Part shown: in pieces, positions 24,696 to 33,108 of the stretch
How positions within the stretch are numbered: position 1 is the stretch's first letter
How the letters are laid out: each line of letters starts with the position of its first letter
Source of the DNA: Pseudochelatococcus lubricantis
GTDB lineage: Bacteria > Pseudomonadota > Alphaproteobacteria > Rhizobiales > Beijerinckiaceae
NCBI RefSeq assembly: GCF_042432495.1
Contig: NZ_JBHLXC010000006.1
Location: 1-64,000 of the forward strand
Direction of reading: 5' to 3'
DNA: 64,000 nt
Notes under the pieces: generated by a model
What the model was told of the DNA's origin: nothing
Seen by the model: only the letters and a program-made list of their open reading frames with translations
The model's database searches: none
Position numbers and translations under genes: made by a program

Positions 24696-25732
24696 TCCTC
24701 TTCCTCCTCCGCGTGTCCCGCCGAGAAGCTGCGCCACATCAGGATGGGGATGATCAGGGCGAAGACGAGCACGTCCTTGAACGCGCTCGCGAAGAAGGAC
24801 GAGCCGGATTCGAGCAGCCCCACCAGCACGGCGCCGAACGCCGCGAGCGGATAGGAGCCGAGCCCACCGAGGATGGCGGCGACGAAGCCCTTGAGGCCGA
24901 TGATGAAGCCGGTGTCGTAATAGATGGTGGCGAACGAACCGATGAGGATGCCGGACACGGTGCCGATGAGCGCGGCCAGCGAAAACGCGAGCAGGCCCGA
25001 GCCAGTGGTGCTGATGCCGACGAGGCGCGCGCCCACCTCGTTGAAGGCCGTGGCGCGCAGCGCCTTGCCGCTCAGCGTGGAGCCGAAGAACACGAACAGC
25101 GCGGCGATGAGCGCGAGCGTGATGGCGATGGTGAACAGCGCCTGGGCCGACAGGAAATAGGGGCCGAATCGTAGCATTCCGTCGATCAGCGGCGCCACGC
25201 GCACACCCTCGGCGCCGAAGGCGATGAGCCCGAGGCCGGTGAGCACGAAATGCAGCGCCACCGCCACGATGAGCAGCACCAGCACGGGAGCGCTGGCGAG
25301 CGGCTGGAAGGCCACACGATACAGGATCGGCCCGAGCGGCACGACGATGAGCAGTGTCAGCAGCACGCGGACGAACGCGCCCGACCCCTGCGGCGCGAGC
25401 GCGGCGACGAGGCCGAACACCGCGAGCGGCACGAGCATGTAAAGCGCGGCGGCGACAAGATGTGTGCGGGAGCGCGGCCCGCGCGCATAGGCCCACAGCT
25501 CCATGGCGGCGGCGATGACGCCGCCGGCCACCGCGATCAGGGCGGTGCCCGGCAGATGTCCCGCCTGCAGGCTCGCCATGGTGAGCGCGCCGTAGCTGAC
25601 AAGCTCTCCCTGCGCGACCAGAATGACCCGCGTGACCGAGAAGACCATGACCAGGACAAGCGCCAGCAGGGCATAGACAGCACCCATGGTCAACCCGTCC
25701 TGGATAAGAAGCAATGCGATGATGGAATTCAT
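24692..25732 (-). CDS. livH: LivH-type ABC transporter permease
   Basis: The 346-residue inner-membrane protein has the LivH start (LLLIQDGLTMGAVYALLALVLVMVF), about eight membrane segments, the cytoplasmic loop with GKALRATAFNEVGARLVGISTTG that meets the ATPase, and GLKGFVAAILGGLGSYPLAAFGAVLVGLLES near the end. It is longer than typical LivH (about 300) because of an extra segment around residues 80-120. The C-terminus is a run of acidic residues. The ATG at 25732 lies 53 bp after the binding-protein stop; the 27 upstream in-frame residues have no homology. It forms the channel with the LivM half of the next protein. Confidence 0.92.
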   Translation of the reverse strand: MNSIIALLLIQDGLTMGAVYALLALVLVMVFSVTRVILVAQGELVSYGALTMASLQAGHLPGTALIAVAGGVIAAAMELWAYARGPRSRTHLVAAALYMLVPLAVFGLVAALAPQGSGAFVRVLLTLLIVVPLGPILYRVAFQPLASAPVLVLLIVAVALHFVLTGLGLIAFGAEGVRVAPLIDGMLRFGPYFLSAQALFTIAITLALIAALFVFFGSTLSGKALRATAFNEVGARLVGISTTGSGLLAFSLAALIGTVSGILIGSFATIYYDTGFIIGLKGFVAAILGGLGSYPLAAFGAVLVGLLESGSSFFASAFKDVLVFALIIPILMWRSFSAGHAEEEEE

Positions 25733-25785
25733 GAAGGCTCCGGCGCGACAGGGAAAAGGAACGCAGGGCGGCGCGGACCGTGTCT

Positions 25786-26937
25786 TCAGTCGTCGACGGG
25801 CACGTAGACCCACTTGCCTCCGTCGACCCGCACGATGACGCTGGCGCGCCGGTCCGTGCCGTTGTGGTCGGTCGGCGTCAGGTTGAACACCGCCTCCGTG
25901 CCGATGAGTTCGCGCGCGTTCTCCATGGCGTCGCGCACGGCCGTCCGGAACTCCGCCGTGCCTGGCTTAGCGCTCTTGAGCGCCTGTTCGGCCCCGTGCC
26001 TGATGAGCAGGAAGGCATCCTGCGCGGTGGCGCCGAACAGCGAGCGGCTGTTGGGGCCGTGAACCTTCTCGTAGGCCTGGACGTATTCGGTGGCGACCGC
26101 CTTCACGGGGTTCGCGTCGGGAAGCTGCTCGGCCACCAGCGCGGGCGGAGTGGGCAGGAACGCCCCCTCCAGCGCCGCGCCGCCCACGCGCAGCACGTCG
26201 GAGTTGGCCATGCCCTGATTGATGTAGATGGCTCCGCCGTAGCCGAGCTTGCGCAGTTCCAGCACCGGCATCACGCCTGGCGTGCCGGACGCGCCGATGA
26301 TGACCGCGCCGGGATTGGCGGAGATGATCTTCAGCACCTGCGCGGTGACGCTGGTGTCCGTCCTGCCGTAGCGTTCGTCCGCGAGCACCGGCACGTTGCG
26401 GGCGGCAGCCTCCTTCTTGAACGTGCCGATGAAGGAATCGCCGAAGGAGTCGTTGAAGCCGATGAACGCCACCGAGCTGATCCCGGTCTTCGCGAGGTGG
26501 TCGAACACGCGCCCGGCCTGAATGTCCTCGCCGGCGGCGAGCTTGAACGACCAGTGCTTGTTGCCCTCCACCGGGCTCGCGATGATGCCGGAACCAGCGA
26601 GGCTGATGCCGGGCGTCTTCGACGGGCCGAGCACTTCCAGCAGGGCGAGCGAGGTGGGCGTGACGCTGGGGCCGATGATGGCATCGACCTTGTGCTCGTC
26701 CACCAGCTTGCGGGCGGCGCGCACGGCGGCGCTGGGGTCGCTGGCGTCGTCCAGCACCACATAGCGCGCGGTCTCGTCGCCAATCTGCCTGGGCAGGAGG
26801 TCGATGGTGCTCTTTGCCGGGATGCCGAGCGACGCGGCCGGGCCGGTGAGCGAAAGAACGGCGCCGATGACGATCTCGGCCTTTGCCGCGCTCGTTCCGA
26901 GCAGCACGGCGCACACGATTCCGACAATGGTTTTCAA
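25786..26937 (-). CDS. LivK-type periplasmic substrate-binding protein
   Basis: The 383-residue protein has a signal peptide (hydrophobic core at about 4-15, probable cleavage after AAKA at 20) and the periplasmic-binding fold of branched-chain-type receptors: EIVIGAVLSLTGPAASLGIPAKS, then DDASDPSAAVRAARKLVDEHKVDAIIGPSV and the GFNDSFGDSF hinge segment. It gives specificity to the LivHMGF-type transporter encoded downstream. The gene is divergent from the HpaR-like regulator, and a TTAACAAGTTAA palindrome at 27012-27023 lies between them, 75 bp before this start. I infer that the transporter belongs to the aromatic regulon and brings in 4-hydroxyphenylacetate, tyrosine or a related compound. 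Confidence 0.92.
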   Translation of the reverse strand: MKTIVGIVCAVLLGTSAAKAEIVIGAVLSLTGPAASLGIPAKSTIDLLPRQIGDETARYVVLDDASDPSAAVRAARKLVDEHKVDAIIGPSVTPTSLALLEVLGPSKTPGISLAGSGIIASPVEGNKHWSFKLAAGEDIQAGRVFDHLAKTGISSVAFIGFNDSFGDSFIGTFKKEAAARNVPVLADERYGRTDTSVTAQVLKIISANPGAVIIGASGTPGVMPVLELRKLGYGGAIYINQGMANSDVLRVGGAALEGAFLPTPPALVAEQLPDANPVKAVATEYVQAYEKVHGPNSRSLFGATAQDAFLLIRHGAEQALKSAKPGTAEFRTAVRDAMENARELIGTEAVFNLTPTDHNGTDRRASVIVRVDGGKWVYVPVDD

Positions 26938-27011
26938 GGTATCCTCCCTCCAGGATTATGCAGCGGCTCTTGCGGCCATGCCCTCTTTCTTCACGAGGCG
27001 CAGAAACAAAT

Positions 27012-27023
27012 TTAACAAGTTAA
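27012..27023. promoter_or_regulatory. Putative HpaR operator 1 (between transporter operon and hpaR)
   Basis: TTAACAAGTTAA differs by one base from the perfect palindrome TTAACATGTTAA at 30993-31004. It sits in the 202-bp divergent promoter region between the binding-protein gene and the MarR-type gene, so it could control both, including autoregulation. This is inferred from repetition and position, not from any binding data. Confidence 0.55.
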
Positions 27024-27139
27024 TTATATTCTGGCAACGGCATTTTTCGGCGGGACAGGTGACTTCGTGCCCTTCTGCGGGGTATTTTTCCGGAGTACAT
27101 AATATGTTCAGCAATCTGGCCAGTGCAGCAGGAGACCCA

Positions 27140-27805
27140 ATGACCGACCCGATGTCCGCCGAAGCCCCGGAGACCGCCGCCGAGCCCGGCGCATCGGCGA
27201 CCCGTGTGCGCCTGCGCGATTTCTCGAAGTCGCTTCCCATGTCGCTGCTGAAGGCGCGGGAAGCCGTCATGCGGCATTTCCGGGCCAGCTTGCGGCGTTT
27301 CGGCATCACGGAGCAGCAGTGGCGTGTGCTGCGCGCGCTCACCGCCGTGGAGAGTATCGAGATATCGCAGCTCGCGGAAGTCACGTTTCTTCTGCCGCCC
27401 TCGCTTTCCCGCATCCTGAAGGATCTGGACGAACGGGGGCTGATTCTGCGGCGCGCTTCCGATACCGACATGCGCCGGGGGCTCGTCTCCATCTCGCCGC
27501 AGGGCCTGGAGCTGATCGAGCAGGCGGGCGTCGACTCCGAGGAAATATACGGTGAGATTACTGGACGCTTCGGCGCGGAGCGGCTGACGCTCCTGCATGC
27601 TCTCCTGAGGGAACTTGTCGACTGTCTGGACGGCGCGGCGATCGGCACGTCCGTCGAGGACGACACTGCAGTCGCGCCCGGGGCGGGCAAACGGCGGGGC
27701 CGGCCGCGCAAGGCGCCGGATGAGGCTGGCGGCGGCAGCGCCCGCTCGGGCAAGCCTGCGCCGGGGCGGCCGCGGATCAGCCCGTCCGGCCGGGCGGATC
27801 GATAA
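27140..27805 (+). CDS. hpaR: HpaR-like MarR-family repressor with a C-terminal AT-hook-like tail
   Basis: The 221-residue protein has a MarR core at about residues 25-165: LPMSLLKAREAVMRHFRASLRRFGITEQQWRVLRAL, the helix-turn-helix ISQLAEVTFLLPPSLSRILKDL, and the wing SDTDMRRGLVSIS. This matches HpaR/HpcR, the repressor of homoprotocatechuate genes. Residues after 165 are a low-complexity basic tail with KRRGRPRK at 184-191 and PGRPRIS at 208-214. These resemble AT-hooks, which bind the minor groove of A+T-rich DNA and are not a standard MarR part. The ATG at 27140 has AGGAGA 5 nt upstream; an in-frame ATG at 27104 has no ribosome site. The 3' end overlaps the convergent AraC-type gene by 29 bp. 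Confidence 0.85.
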   Translation: MTDPMSAEAPETAAEPGASATRVRLRDFSKSLPMSLLKAREAVMRHFRASLRRFGITEQQWRVLRALTAVESIEISQLAEVTFLLPPSLSRILKDLDERGLILRRASDTDMRRGLVSISPQGLELIEQAGVDSEEIYGEITGRFGAERLTLLHALLRELVDCLDGAAIGTSVEDDTAVAPGAGKRRGRPRKAPDEAGGGSARSGKPAPGRPRISPSGRADR

Positions 27806-28706
27806 TGCCGGCGACCGGTCTGTCGAGCGCTCCGCCCAGGGCGGCATCCTGCCTCTGCCGCCATCTTCCCGGCGGCGCGCCGGTGCGGGCGCGGAAGAAG
27901 CGCGAAAAATAGGCGGCGTCCTTCATGCCCAGTTCGAATGCGATGTCCTCCACGGAGCGGATGGTGAAGAGCAGCAGCCGCTTGGCTTCGAGCAACCGCC
28001 GCTCGACGATCAGTTCCTTGATCTGCATGCCGAAGGAGGCCTCGCACGCCTTCGCGAGAAGGTGCGGGGTTGTGCGAAGCTGTTCCACGTAGCGGCCGAC
28101 TGGCCAGTTGTCCCGAAAGTGCAGGTCGACCTGCTGGCGCAACTGGATCGCCAGCAGCTTCTGCGGCGACAGCGCGAGCGCCGGCGACGCAGCGGCAAGG
28201 CGCGCGATCTGCGCGAGCGCGGCGGCGACCTGCGGCAGGATGACGTTCTCCGTGCCTGACGATCCCTGCGCGTATTCCTCCATGATGAGGTCCATGATCC
28301 GGGCGAGCCGGCGCCAGAGGACGGCCTCGCCCGTCCTGACCATGGCCGGGCCGTTGAGCGGCAGAAGCGCGAGTTCGGCAATCAGTGGCAACGCGCTGTC
28401 GGCGACGGAGATCACGATGGCGTCCGTGTGGTCCGCCGCGACGGTGAAGCCGTGCACGATGCCGCTCGGGATGAAACTGACTGCGGGCGCTGAAAACTCC
28501 AGAACCTTGTCCTCGATCAGATAGCTGCCGTGGCCCTTTGTCCAGAACGTGATCTGCGCCATGCTGTCGTGGCGGTGCGGCTCGACTTTGCCGAAATGCA
28601 CGTACTTCCGCGCCATGACGGTTTCCACATGAAGGAAACCGACATCGGGCGGGCGTGCGGACTCGCCGTAGACGAAGAAGGTGGGAATATCATTTAACAT
28701 GTTCAT
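27777..28706 (-). CDS. hpaA: AraC-family regulator, HpaA-like activator
   Basis: The 309-residue protein has an N-terminal cupin domain (KVEPHRHDSMAQITFWTKGHGSYLIED, then VSFIPSGIVHGF) and a C-terminal AraC double helix-turn-helix from about residue 190. There, FGMQIKELIVERRLLEAKRLLLFT and VEDIAFELGMKDAAYFSRFFR are the two helix regions. This layout matches HpaA, the 4-hydroxyphenylacetate-responsive activator of hpaBC. It is divergent from hpaB across 140 bp. Its start codon at 28704-28706 overlaps operator 2, so it may also be repressed by HpaR. Ribosome site weak; a second in-frame ATG lies two codons later. C-terminal residues after about 285 run into the overlap with hpaR and are probably unstructured. 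Confidence 0.85.
   Translation of the reverse strand: MNMLNDIPTFFVYGESARPPDVGFLHVETVMARKYVHFGKVEPHRHDSMAQITFWTKGHGSYLIEDKVLEFSAPAVSFIPSGIVHGFTVAADHTDAIVISVADSALPLIAELALLPLNGPAMVRTGEAVLWRRLARIMDLIMEEYAQGSSGTENVILPQVAAALAQIARLAAASPALALSPQKLLAIQLRQQVDLHFRDNWPVGRYVEQLRTTPHLLAKACEASFGMQIKELIVERRLLEAKRLLLFTIRSVEDIAFELGMKDAAYFSRFFRARTGAPPGRWRQRQDAALGGALDRPVAGIIDPPGRTG
28694..28705. promoter_or_regulatory. Putative HpaR operator 2 (between hpaA-like gene and hpaB)
   Basis: TTAACATGTTCA matches the palindrome at 30993-31004 at 11 of 12 positions. It overlaps the first codons of the AraC-type gene and lies about 140 bp upstream of hpaB. Function is inferred from recurrence of the motif. Confidence 0.5.
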
Positions 28707-28846
28707 TTACCCGAAAAAGTACAACCGATTCCCGCATTCTGTCCATAGCCGCGCCGCATGGAGAGGCATAGTTTCACAAAAAACTTTCAGGGGACGCGAC
28801 AAGCCCCGCAGGGGATGCCTCGGGGTCCCGTTTTGGAGGAAACCAG

Positions 28847-30409
28847 ATGAGAGCAGAAGATCACCGCGCCGATTCCAAGCGCCCGTTCACGGGCGAGGAA
28901 TACATGGCAAGTCTCAGGGACGGTCGCGAGGTCTACATCAACGGTGAGCAGGTGCACGATGTGACCGCGCATCCGGCCATGCGCAACTCGGTGCGCTCGC
29001 TGGCCCGTCTCTACGACGCGCTGCATGACGAGAAGACGAAAACCGTCCTGACCTCGCCCACCGATACGGGTTCCGGCGGCTATACGCACAAGTATTTCCG
29101 CGTCGCCCACTCGGCGGACGAACTGGTGGCGCAGCAGGGCGCGATCGCCGAATGGGCGCGCATGTCCTATGGCTGGATGGGCCGCACCGCCGATTACAAG
29201 GCAGCGCTGATGAACACGCTGGGAGCGAACGCCGACTGGTACGGTCCGTTCAGGGAGAATGCACTCGCCTGGCACAAGCGGGCGCAGGAAGCCGCCCTGT
29301 TCATGAACCATGCCATCGTCAACCCGCCGATCGACCGCCACAAGCCCGCCGACGCGGTCAAGGACGTCTTCGTCCACATCACGAAGGAGACGGACGCCGG
29401 CATCTATGTGACCGGCGCCAAGGTGGTGGCGACCTCGTCCGCGCTGACACACTATAATTTTCTGGCGCAGAGTTCGGCGACCGTCACCGAGGACCCGTCG
29501 CTGTCAGTGATGTTCATCGTGCCGATGAACGCGCCGGGCATCAAGATGTTCTGCCGTGTTTCCTACGAGCAGACGGCGAATACGGTTGGCCACCCGTTCG
29601 ATTACCCGTTGTCCTCGCGTTTTGATGAGAACGATGCCATTCTGGTGCTCGACAACGTCTTCGTGCCATGGGAAGATGTGCTCGTCCTGCGGGACGCGGC
29701 GAAGATCCTGTCGTTCCATCCGGCCTCCGGCTTCATGCATGGTTATTGCTTCCAGGGCTGCACACGCCTCGCAGTGAAGCTCGACTTCCTCGCCGGCCTG
29801 CTTGCCAAGGCGCTCAGGGCGACGGGCGGCGATGCCTTCCGCGGCAACCAGGCGATGCTCGGTGAGGTCATCGCCATCAGGCACCAGTTCTGGACGTTCT
29901 CGCACGCCATGGCGCGCAACCCCATTCCGTGGGCGGGTGGCGCGGTGCTGCCCAATCTGGAAGCCGCGTTGTGCTACCGCACCTTCATGTCGGAGGCGTA
30001 TCCGAAGGTCATCGACATCGTGCGCCGCACGGTGGCGTCCGGCCTCATCTACCTGCCGTCCTCGGCGAAGGACTTCGCCAATCCGGACATCGACCGCTAT
30101 CTGGCGCGCTATGTGCGCGGCTCCGACAACATGGACCACATCGAACGCATCAAGATCATGAAGCTGCTCTGGGATGCCACCGGCACTGAATTCGGCGGTC
30201 GCCACGCGCTCTATGAGCTGAACTACGCCGGCGCGCCGGAGGAAGTGCGCCTGCAGGTGCTGAAGGGCGCCGAGCGCGGCGGGCGCCTCAAGGCCATGGA
30301 AGCCCTTGTGGACCAGTGCATGGCCGACTACGACCAGAACGGCTGGACAGGCGACACCTGGCTGCCGCCGCTCGACCAGCCTGCCGGCAAGGCGCTCGCC
30401 GCCGAATGA
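28847..30409 (+). CDS. hpaB: 4-hydroxyphenylacetate 3-monooxygenase, oxygenase component
   Basis: This 520-residue FADH2-dependent monooxygenase belongs to the two-component HpaB family. The residues that bind and activate the phenol in the E. coli enzyme (Arg100, Tyr104, His142) have counterparts with identical spacing: Arg113 and Tyr117 in WMGRTADYKA, and His155 in FMNHAIVNP. LTSPTDTGSGGYTHKYF and CYRTFMSEAYP are further family segments. It converts 4-hydroxyphenylacetate to 3,4-dihydroxyphenylacetate with reduced flavin from HpaC. The ATG at 28847 has GGAGGAAAC upstream. It opens the rightward catabolic genes, 10 bp before hpaC. Confidence 0.95.
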   Translation: MRAEDHRADSKRPFTGEEYMASLRDGREVYINGEQVHDVTAHPAMRNSVRSLARLYDALHDEKTKTVLTSPTDTGSGGYTHKYFRVAHSADELVAQQGAIAEWARMSYGWMGRTADYKAALMNTLGANADWYGPFRENALAWHKRAQEAALFMNHAIVNPPIDRHKPADAVKDVFVHITKETDAGIYVTGAKVVATSSALTHYNFLAQSSATVTEDPSLSVMFIVPMNAPGIKMFCRVSYEQTANTVGHPFDYPLSSRFDENDAILVLDNVFVPWEDVLVLRDAAKILSFHPASGFMHGYCFQGCTRLAVKLDFLAGLLAKALRATGGDAFRGNQAMLGEVIAIRHQFWTFSHAMARNPIPWAGGAVLPNLEAALCYRTFMSEAYPKVIDIVRRTVASGLIYLPSSAKDFANPDIDRYLARYVRGSDNMDHIERIKIMKLLWDATGTEFGGRHALYELNYAGAPEEVRLQVLKGAERGGRLKAMEALVDQCMADYDQNGWTGDTWLPPLDQPAGKALAAE

Positions 30410-30419
30410 GGAGGCCGAT

Positions 30420-30932
30420 ATGGTTGACGCCGTTTCGCGGACGGAGTTCCGCAACGCGATGGCGAGGGTCTGCGCCCCCGTCAACGTGATCACCACCAAC
30501 GGACCCGCCGGGCGCGGCGGGTTCACGGCCACCGCCATGTGCAGCGTCACCGACGAGCCGCCGACGCTGCTCGTGTGCATGAACAGCCGCTCGGCGCAGT
30601 CGGAGATGTTCTTCGGCAACGGACGTTTCTGCGTGAACGTGCTCACCGGTGAGCACAAGGAACTGGCCGCCTTCTTCGCCGGCCAGCAGGCGGACATGGC
30701 GGCGCGCTACGCCGCCGCCGAATGGATCGACCTGTCATCGGGCAATCAGGCGCTCGCGGACGCCATCGTCTCCTTCGATTGCCGTCTGGTGGAAACCCGG
30801 CGCGTGGGCACGCACAACATCTTCATCGGCGAGGTGGTGGAGATCCGCTCCCGCAGGGACGGCCACGCGCTCCTCTACTTCGACCGCAACTACGTCCACG
30901 TGCCGACGCAGACGGGCAGCTTCGGCGGGTAG
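30420..30932 (+). CDS. hpaC: 4-hydroxyphenylacetate 3-monooxygenase, flavin reductase component
   Basis: The 170-residue protein has the flavin-reductase fold: FRNAMARVCAPVNVITTNGPAGRGGFTATAMCSVTDEPP, where the Ser/Thr and Ala residues bind flavin, then LVCMNSRSAQSEMF, GRFCVNVL and GTHNIFIGEVVEI with the conserved histidine. It supplies FADH2 (from NADH) to HpaB. The ATG at 30420 has GAGGAGG 5-11 nt upstream. It is followed by a 100-bp gap that contains operator 3, so hpaBC may form a separate transcript. Confidence 0.94.
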   Translation: MVDAVSRTEFRNAMARVCAPVNVITTNGPAGRGGFTATAMCSVTDEPPTLLVCMNSRSAQSEMFFGNGRFCVNVLTGEHKELAAFFAGQQADMAARYAAAEWIDLSSGNQALADAIVSFDCRLVETRRVGTHNIFIGEVVEIRSRRDGHALLYFDRNYVHVPTQTGSFGG

Positions 30933-30992
30933 GGTCGGCGACGGGATTCGTCTTGCGACGGCGATCCGCTCTTGCTATTGGCGCACTATTAA

Positions 30993-31004
30993 TTAACATG
31001 TTAA
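30993..31004. promoter_or_regulatory. Putative HpaR operator 3 (upstream of hpaF)
   Basis: TTAACATGTTAA is a perfect 12-bp palindrome inside an A+T-rich island in otherwise G+C-rich DNA, 28 bp before hpaF. Near-identical copies lie at 27012 and 28694. It suggests a second promoter for the lower-pathway genes hpaF to hpaI and beyond. Confidence 0.6.
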
Positions 31005-31032
31005 AATGATAGCTGCGCCAGACGGGGACACC

Positions 31033-31446
31033 ATGCCGCATTTCAATATCGAGTATTCGGCCAACCTTGACGGGCGGGTCGATTTCGGGAAGCTCTGCCG
31101 CCGCATCCTGAGGGAGGCGCTGGCGACCGGGCTGTTCGAGGTGGGGGCGGTGCGCGTGCGCGCCGGCCGGTTCGAGCACTACGCCATCGCCGACGATCTG
31201 CCGGAGAATGCGTTCATCGATATGTCCTTTCGCATCGGCGCGGGCCGGAGTCTCAAGGATCGCCAGCGTGCGGGAGAAGCGATTTTCGCGGCGGTCGTCG
31301 AGGAGCTGCAGCCGCTGTTCGAGACGCCGCATTTCGCGCTGTCTTTCGAAATCCGCGAGATCGACCCGGCGCTGAACTGGAAGAAGAACGCGATTCATCC
31401 GCGCCTGCGCAAGAGCGCGCCCGCATCCGTGCGGGAAGCCGGCTGA
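31033..31446 (+). CDS. hpaF: 5-carboxymethyl-2-hydroxymuconate isomerase (HpaF)
   Basis: The 137-residue protein starts MPHFNIEYSANL, the CHMI pattern, with Pro right after the initiator as the catalytic base. Further family features are VGAVRVRAGRFEHYAIAD, with arginines that bind carboxylates, and IDMSFRIGAGRSLKDRQRAGEAIF. CHMI shifts the double bond of 5-carboxymethyl-2-hydroxymuconate after the semialdehyde is oxidised by HpaE. It is a little longer than the E. coli enzyme (about 126) because of a basic C-terminal tail. The ATG at 31033 was chosen so that Pro is the second residue; the frame is open nine codons further upstream. It is followed 44 bp later by hpaE. Confidence 0.92.
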   Translation: MPHFNIEYSANLDGRVDFGKLCRRILREALATGLFEVGAVRVRAGRFEHYAIADDLPENAFIDMSFRIGAGRSLKDRQRAGEAIFAAVVEELQPLFETPHFALSFEIREIDPALNWKKNAIHPRLRKSAPASVREAG

Positions 31447-31490
31447 TATTCGCTACGCGCCGCGGCGGCCCATGGAATGGAGAGGAAAAC

Positions 31491-33008
31491 ATGTCAAAGC
31501 TTGAGGAAAATCTCGCCAGGGCCGAGAACTATCTCGCGCGCTTCCGCGAACAGGGCGTGCTGAACCAGATCGGTGGCGAGGCCGTGCCCGCGCTCGACGG
31601 CGCGACTTTCGAGAGCATCTCGCCCATCGACCTGAAGCCGCTGGCGCGGGTGGCGCACGGCAAGGCGGCGGATGTCGACCGGGCGGCGAAGGCGGCGAAG
31701 GCGGCGTTTCCCGCCTGGGCCGCACTCTCCGGCGAAAAGCGCAAGGCATTGCTGCACAGGATCGCCGATGCCATTGAGGCACGGGCGGAGGAGATCGCCT
31801 TCGTCGAATCCGTCGACACCGGGCAGTCCATCCGCTTCATGTCGAAGGCGGCGCTGCGCGGGGCGGAGAACTTCCGTTTCTTCGCCGACCGCGCGCCCGA
31901 GGCGCGTGACGGCAAGACGCTGCTCACCGACGGGCAGGTCAACATCACGACGCGCAAGCCCATTGGGCCTGTCGGCATCATCACCCCGTGGAACACGCCT
32001 TTCATGCTGTCGACGTGGAAGATCGCGCCGGCGCTCGCCGCGGGCTGCACGGTGGTGCACAAGCCGGCCGAGTTCTCGCCGCTGACGGCGCGCCTGCTGG
32101 TGGAGATCGCCGAAAGCGCCGGCCTGCCGAAGGGCGTGTGGAACCTCGTCAACGGCCTCGGCGAGGATGCGGGCAAGAGCCTGACGGAGCATCCGGACAT
32201 CAAGGCCATCGGCTTCGTCGGCGAAAGCCGCACCGGCTCGCTCATCCTGAAGCAGGGTGCCGATACGCTGAAGCGCGTGCATTTCGAACTCGGCGGCAAG
32301 AACCCGGTCATCGTGTTCGCCGATGCCGATCTGGAGCGCGCGGCGGACGCGGCCGTCTTCATGATCTATTCGCTGAACGGCGAGCGCTGCACCTCTTCAT
32401 CGCGCCTGCTTGTCGAGGAAGGCGTCTACGACCGGTTCACGGCCCTCGTCGCCGAGAGGGCGAAGCGGATCAGGGTCGGCCATCCGCTCGATCCGGAAAC
32501 CGTTGTCGGCCCGCTGATCCACCCGGTGCACGAGAAGAAGGTCCTGGAATACATCGGCATCGGCCGGGGCGAGGGTGCGACGGTTGCGGCAGGCGGCGGC
32601 AAGGTCGCCGGACCCGGAGACGGCTGCTATGTGGCGCCGACGCTCTTCACCGGTGCGACCAATACCATGCGCATCGCGCAGGAGGAGATTTTCGGGCCCG
32701 TGCTCACCGCCATCCCGTTCAGGGACGAGGCCGAAGCGCTGGCGCTCGCCAACGATGTGCAATACGGCCTCGCCGGCTATCTGTGGACGTCGGACCTCAC
32801 CCGCGCCTTCCGCTTCACCGATCATCTCGATGCGGGCATGATCTGGGTGAACTCGGAGAATGTCCGCCATCTGCCCACGCCCTTCGGCGGCGTCAAGAAC
32901 TCCGGCATCGGCCGCGACGGCGGCGACTGGTCGTTCGATTTCTACATGGAAACCAAGAACATCGCTTTCGCCACGACGGCGCATGCGATCCCGAAGCTCG
33001 GCGGTTGA
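31491..33008 (+). CDS. hpaE: 5-carboxymethyl-2-hydroxymuconate semialdehyde dehydrogenase
   Basis: This 505-residue NAD-dependent aldehyde dehydrogenase has the catalytic Glu in HFELGGKNPVIV and the catalytic Cys in NGERCTSSSRLL. The N-terminal NITTRKPIGPVGIITPWNTPF segment is the NAD pocket, and EEIFGPVLTAIPF and TPFGGVKNSGIGRDGG close the domain. HpaE oxidises the extradiol cleavage product of homoprotocatechuate to 5-carboxymethyl-2-hydroxymuconate. The ATG at 31491 has GGAGAGGAA upstream. It sits between hpaF and hpaD, which supports HpaE over generic aldehyde dehydrogenases. Confidence 0.93.
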   Translation: MSKLEENLARAENYLARFREQGVLNQIGGEAVPALDGATFESISPIDLKPLARVAHGKAADVDRAAKAAKAAFPAWAALSGEKRKALLHRIADAIEARAEEIAFVESVDTGQSIRFMSKAALRGAENFRFFADRAPEARDGKTLLTDGQVNITTRKPIGPVGIITPWNTPFMLSTWKIAPALAAGCTVVHKPAEFSPLTARLLVEIAESAGLPKGVWNLVNGLGEDAGKSLTEHPDIKAIGFVGESRTGSLILKQGADTLKRVHFELGGKNPVIVFADADLERAADAAVFMIYSLNGERCTSSSRLLVEEGVYDRFTALVAERAKRIRVGHPLDPETVVGPLIHPVHEKKVLEYIGIGRGEGATVAAGGGKVAGPGDGCYVAPTLFTGATNTMRIAQEEIFGPVLTAIPFRDEAEALALANDVQYGLAGYLWTSDLTRAFRFTDHLDAGMIWVNSENVRHLPTPFGGVKNSGIGRDGGDWSFDFYMETKNIAFATTAHAIPKLGG

Positions 33009-33108
33009 AGCGGAACCCGGCGGGACGGTCGCGCGCCGTATCCGCCTGCCCGGAACGACGATAATCCGAAAAGGTCGATCAAAGACCTGAAACCACGAGG
33101 AGGAAACC

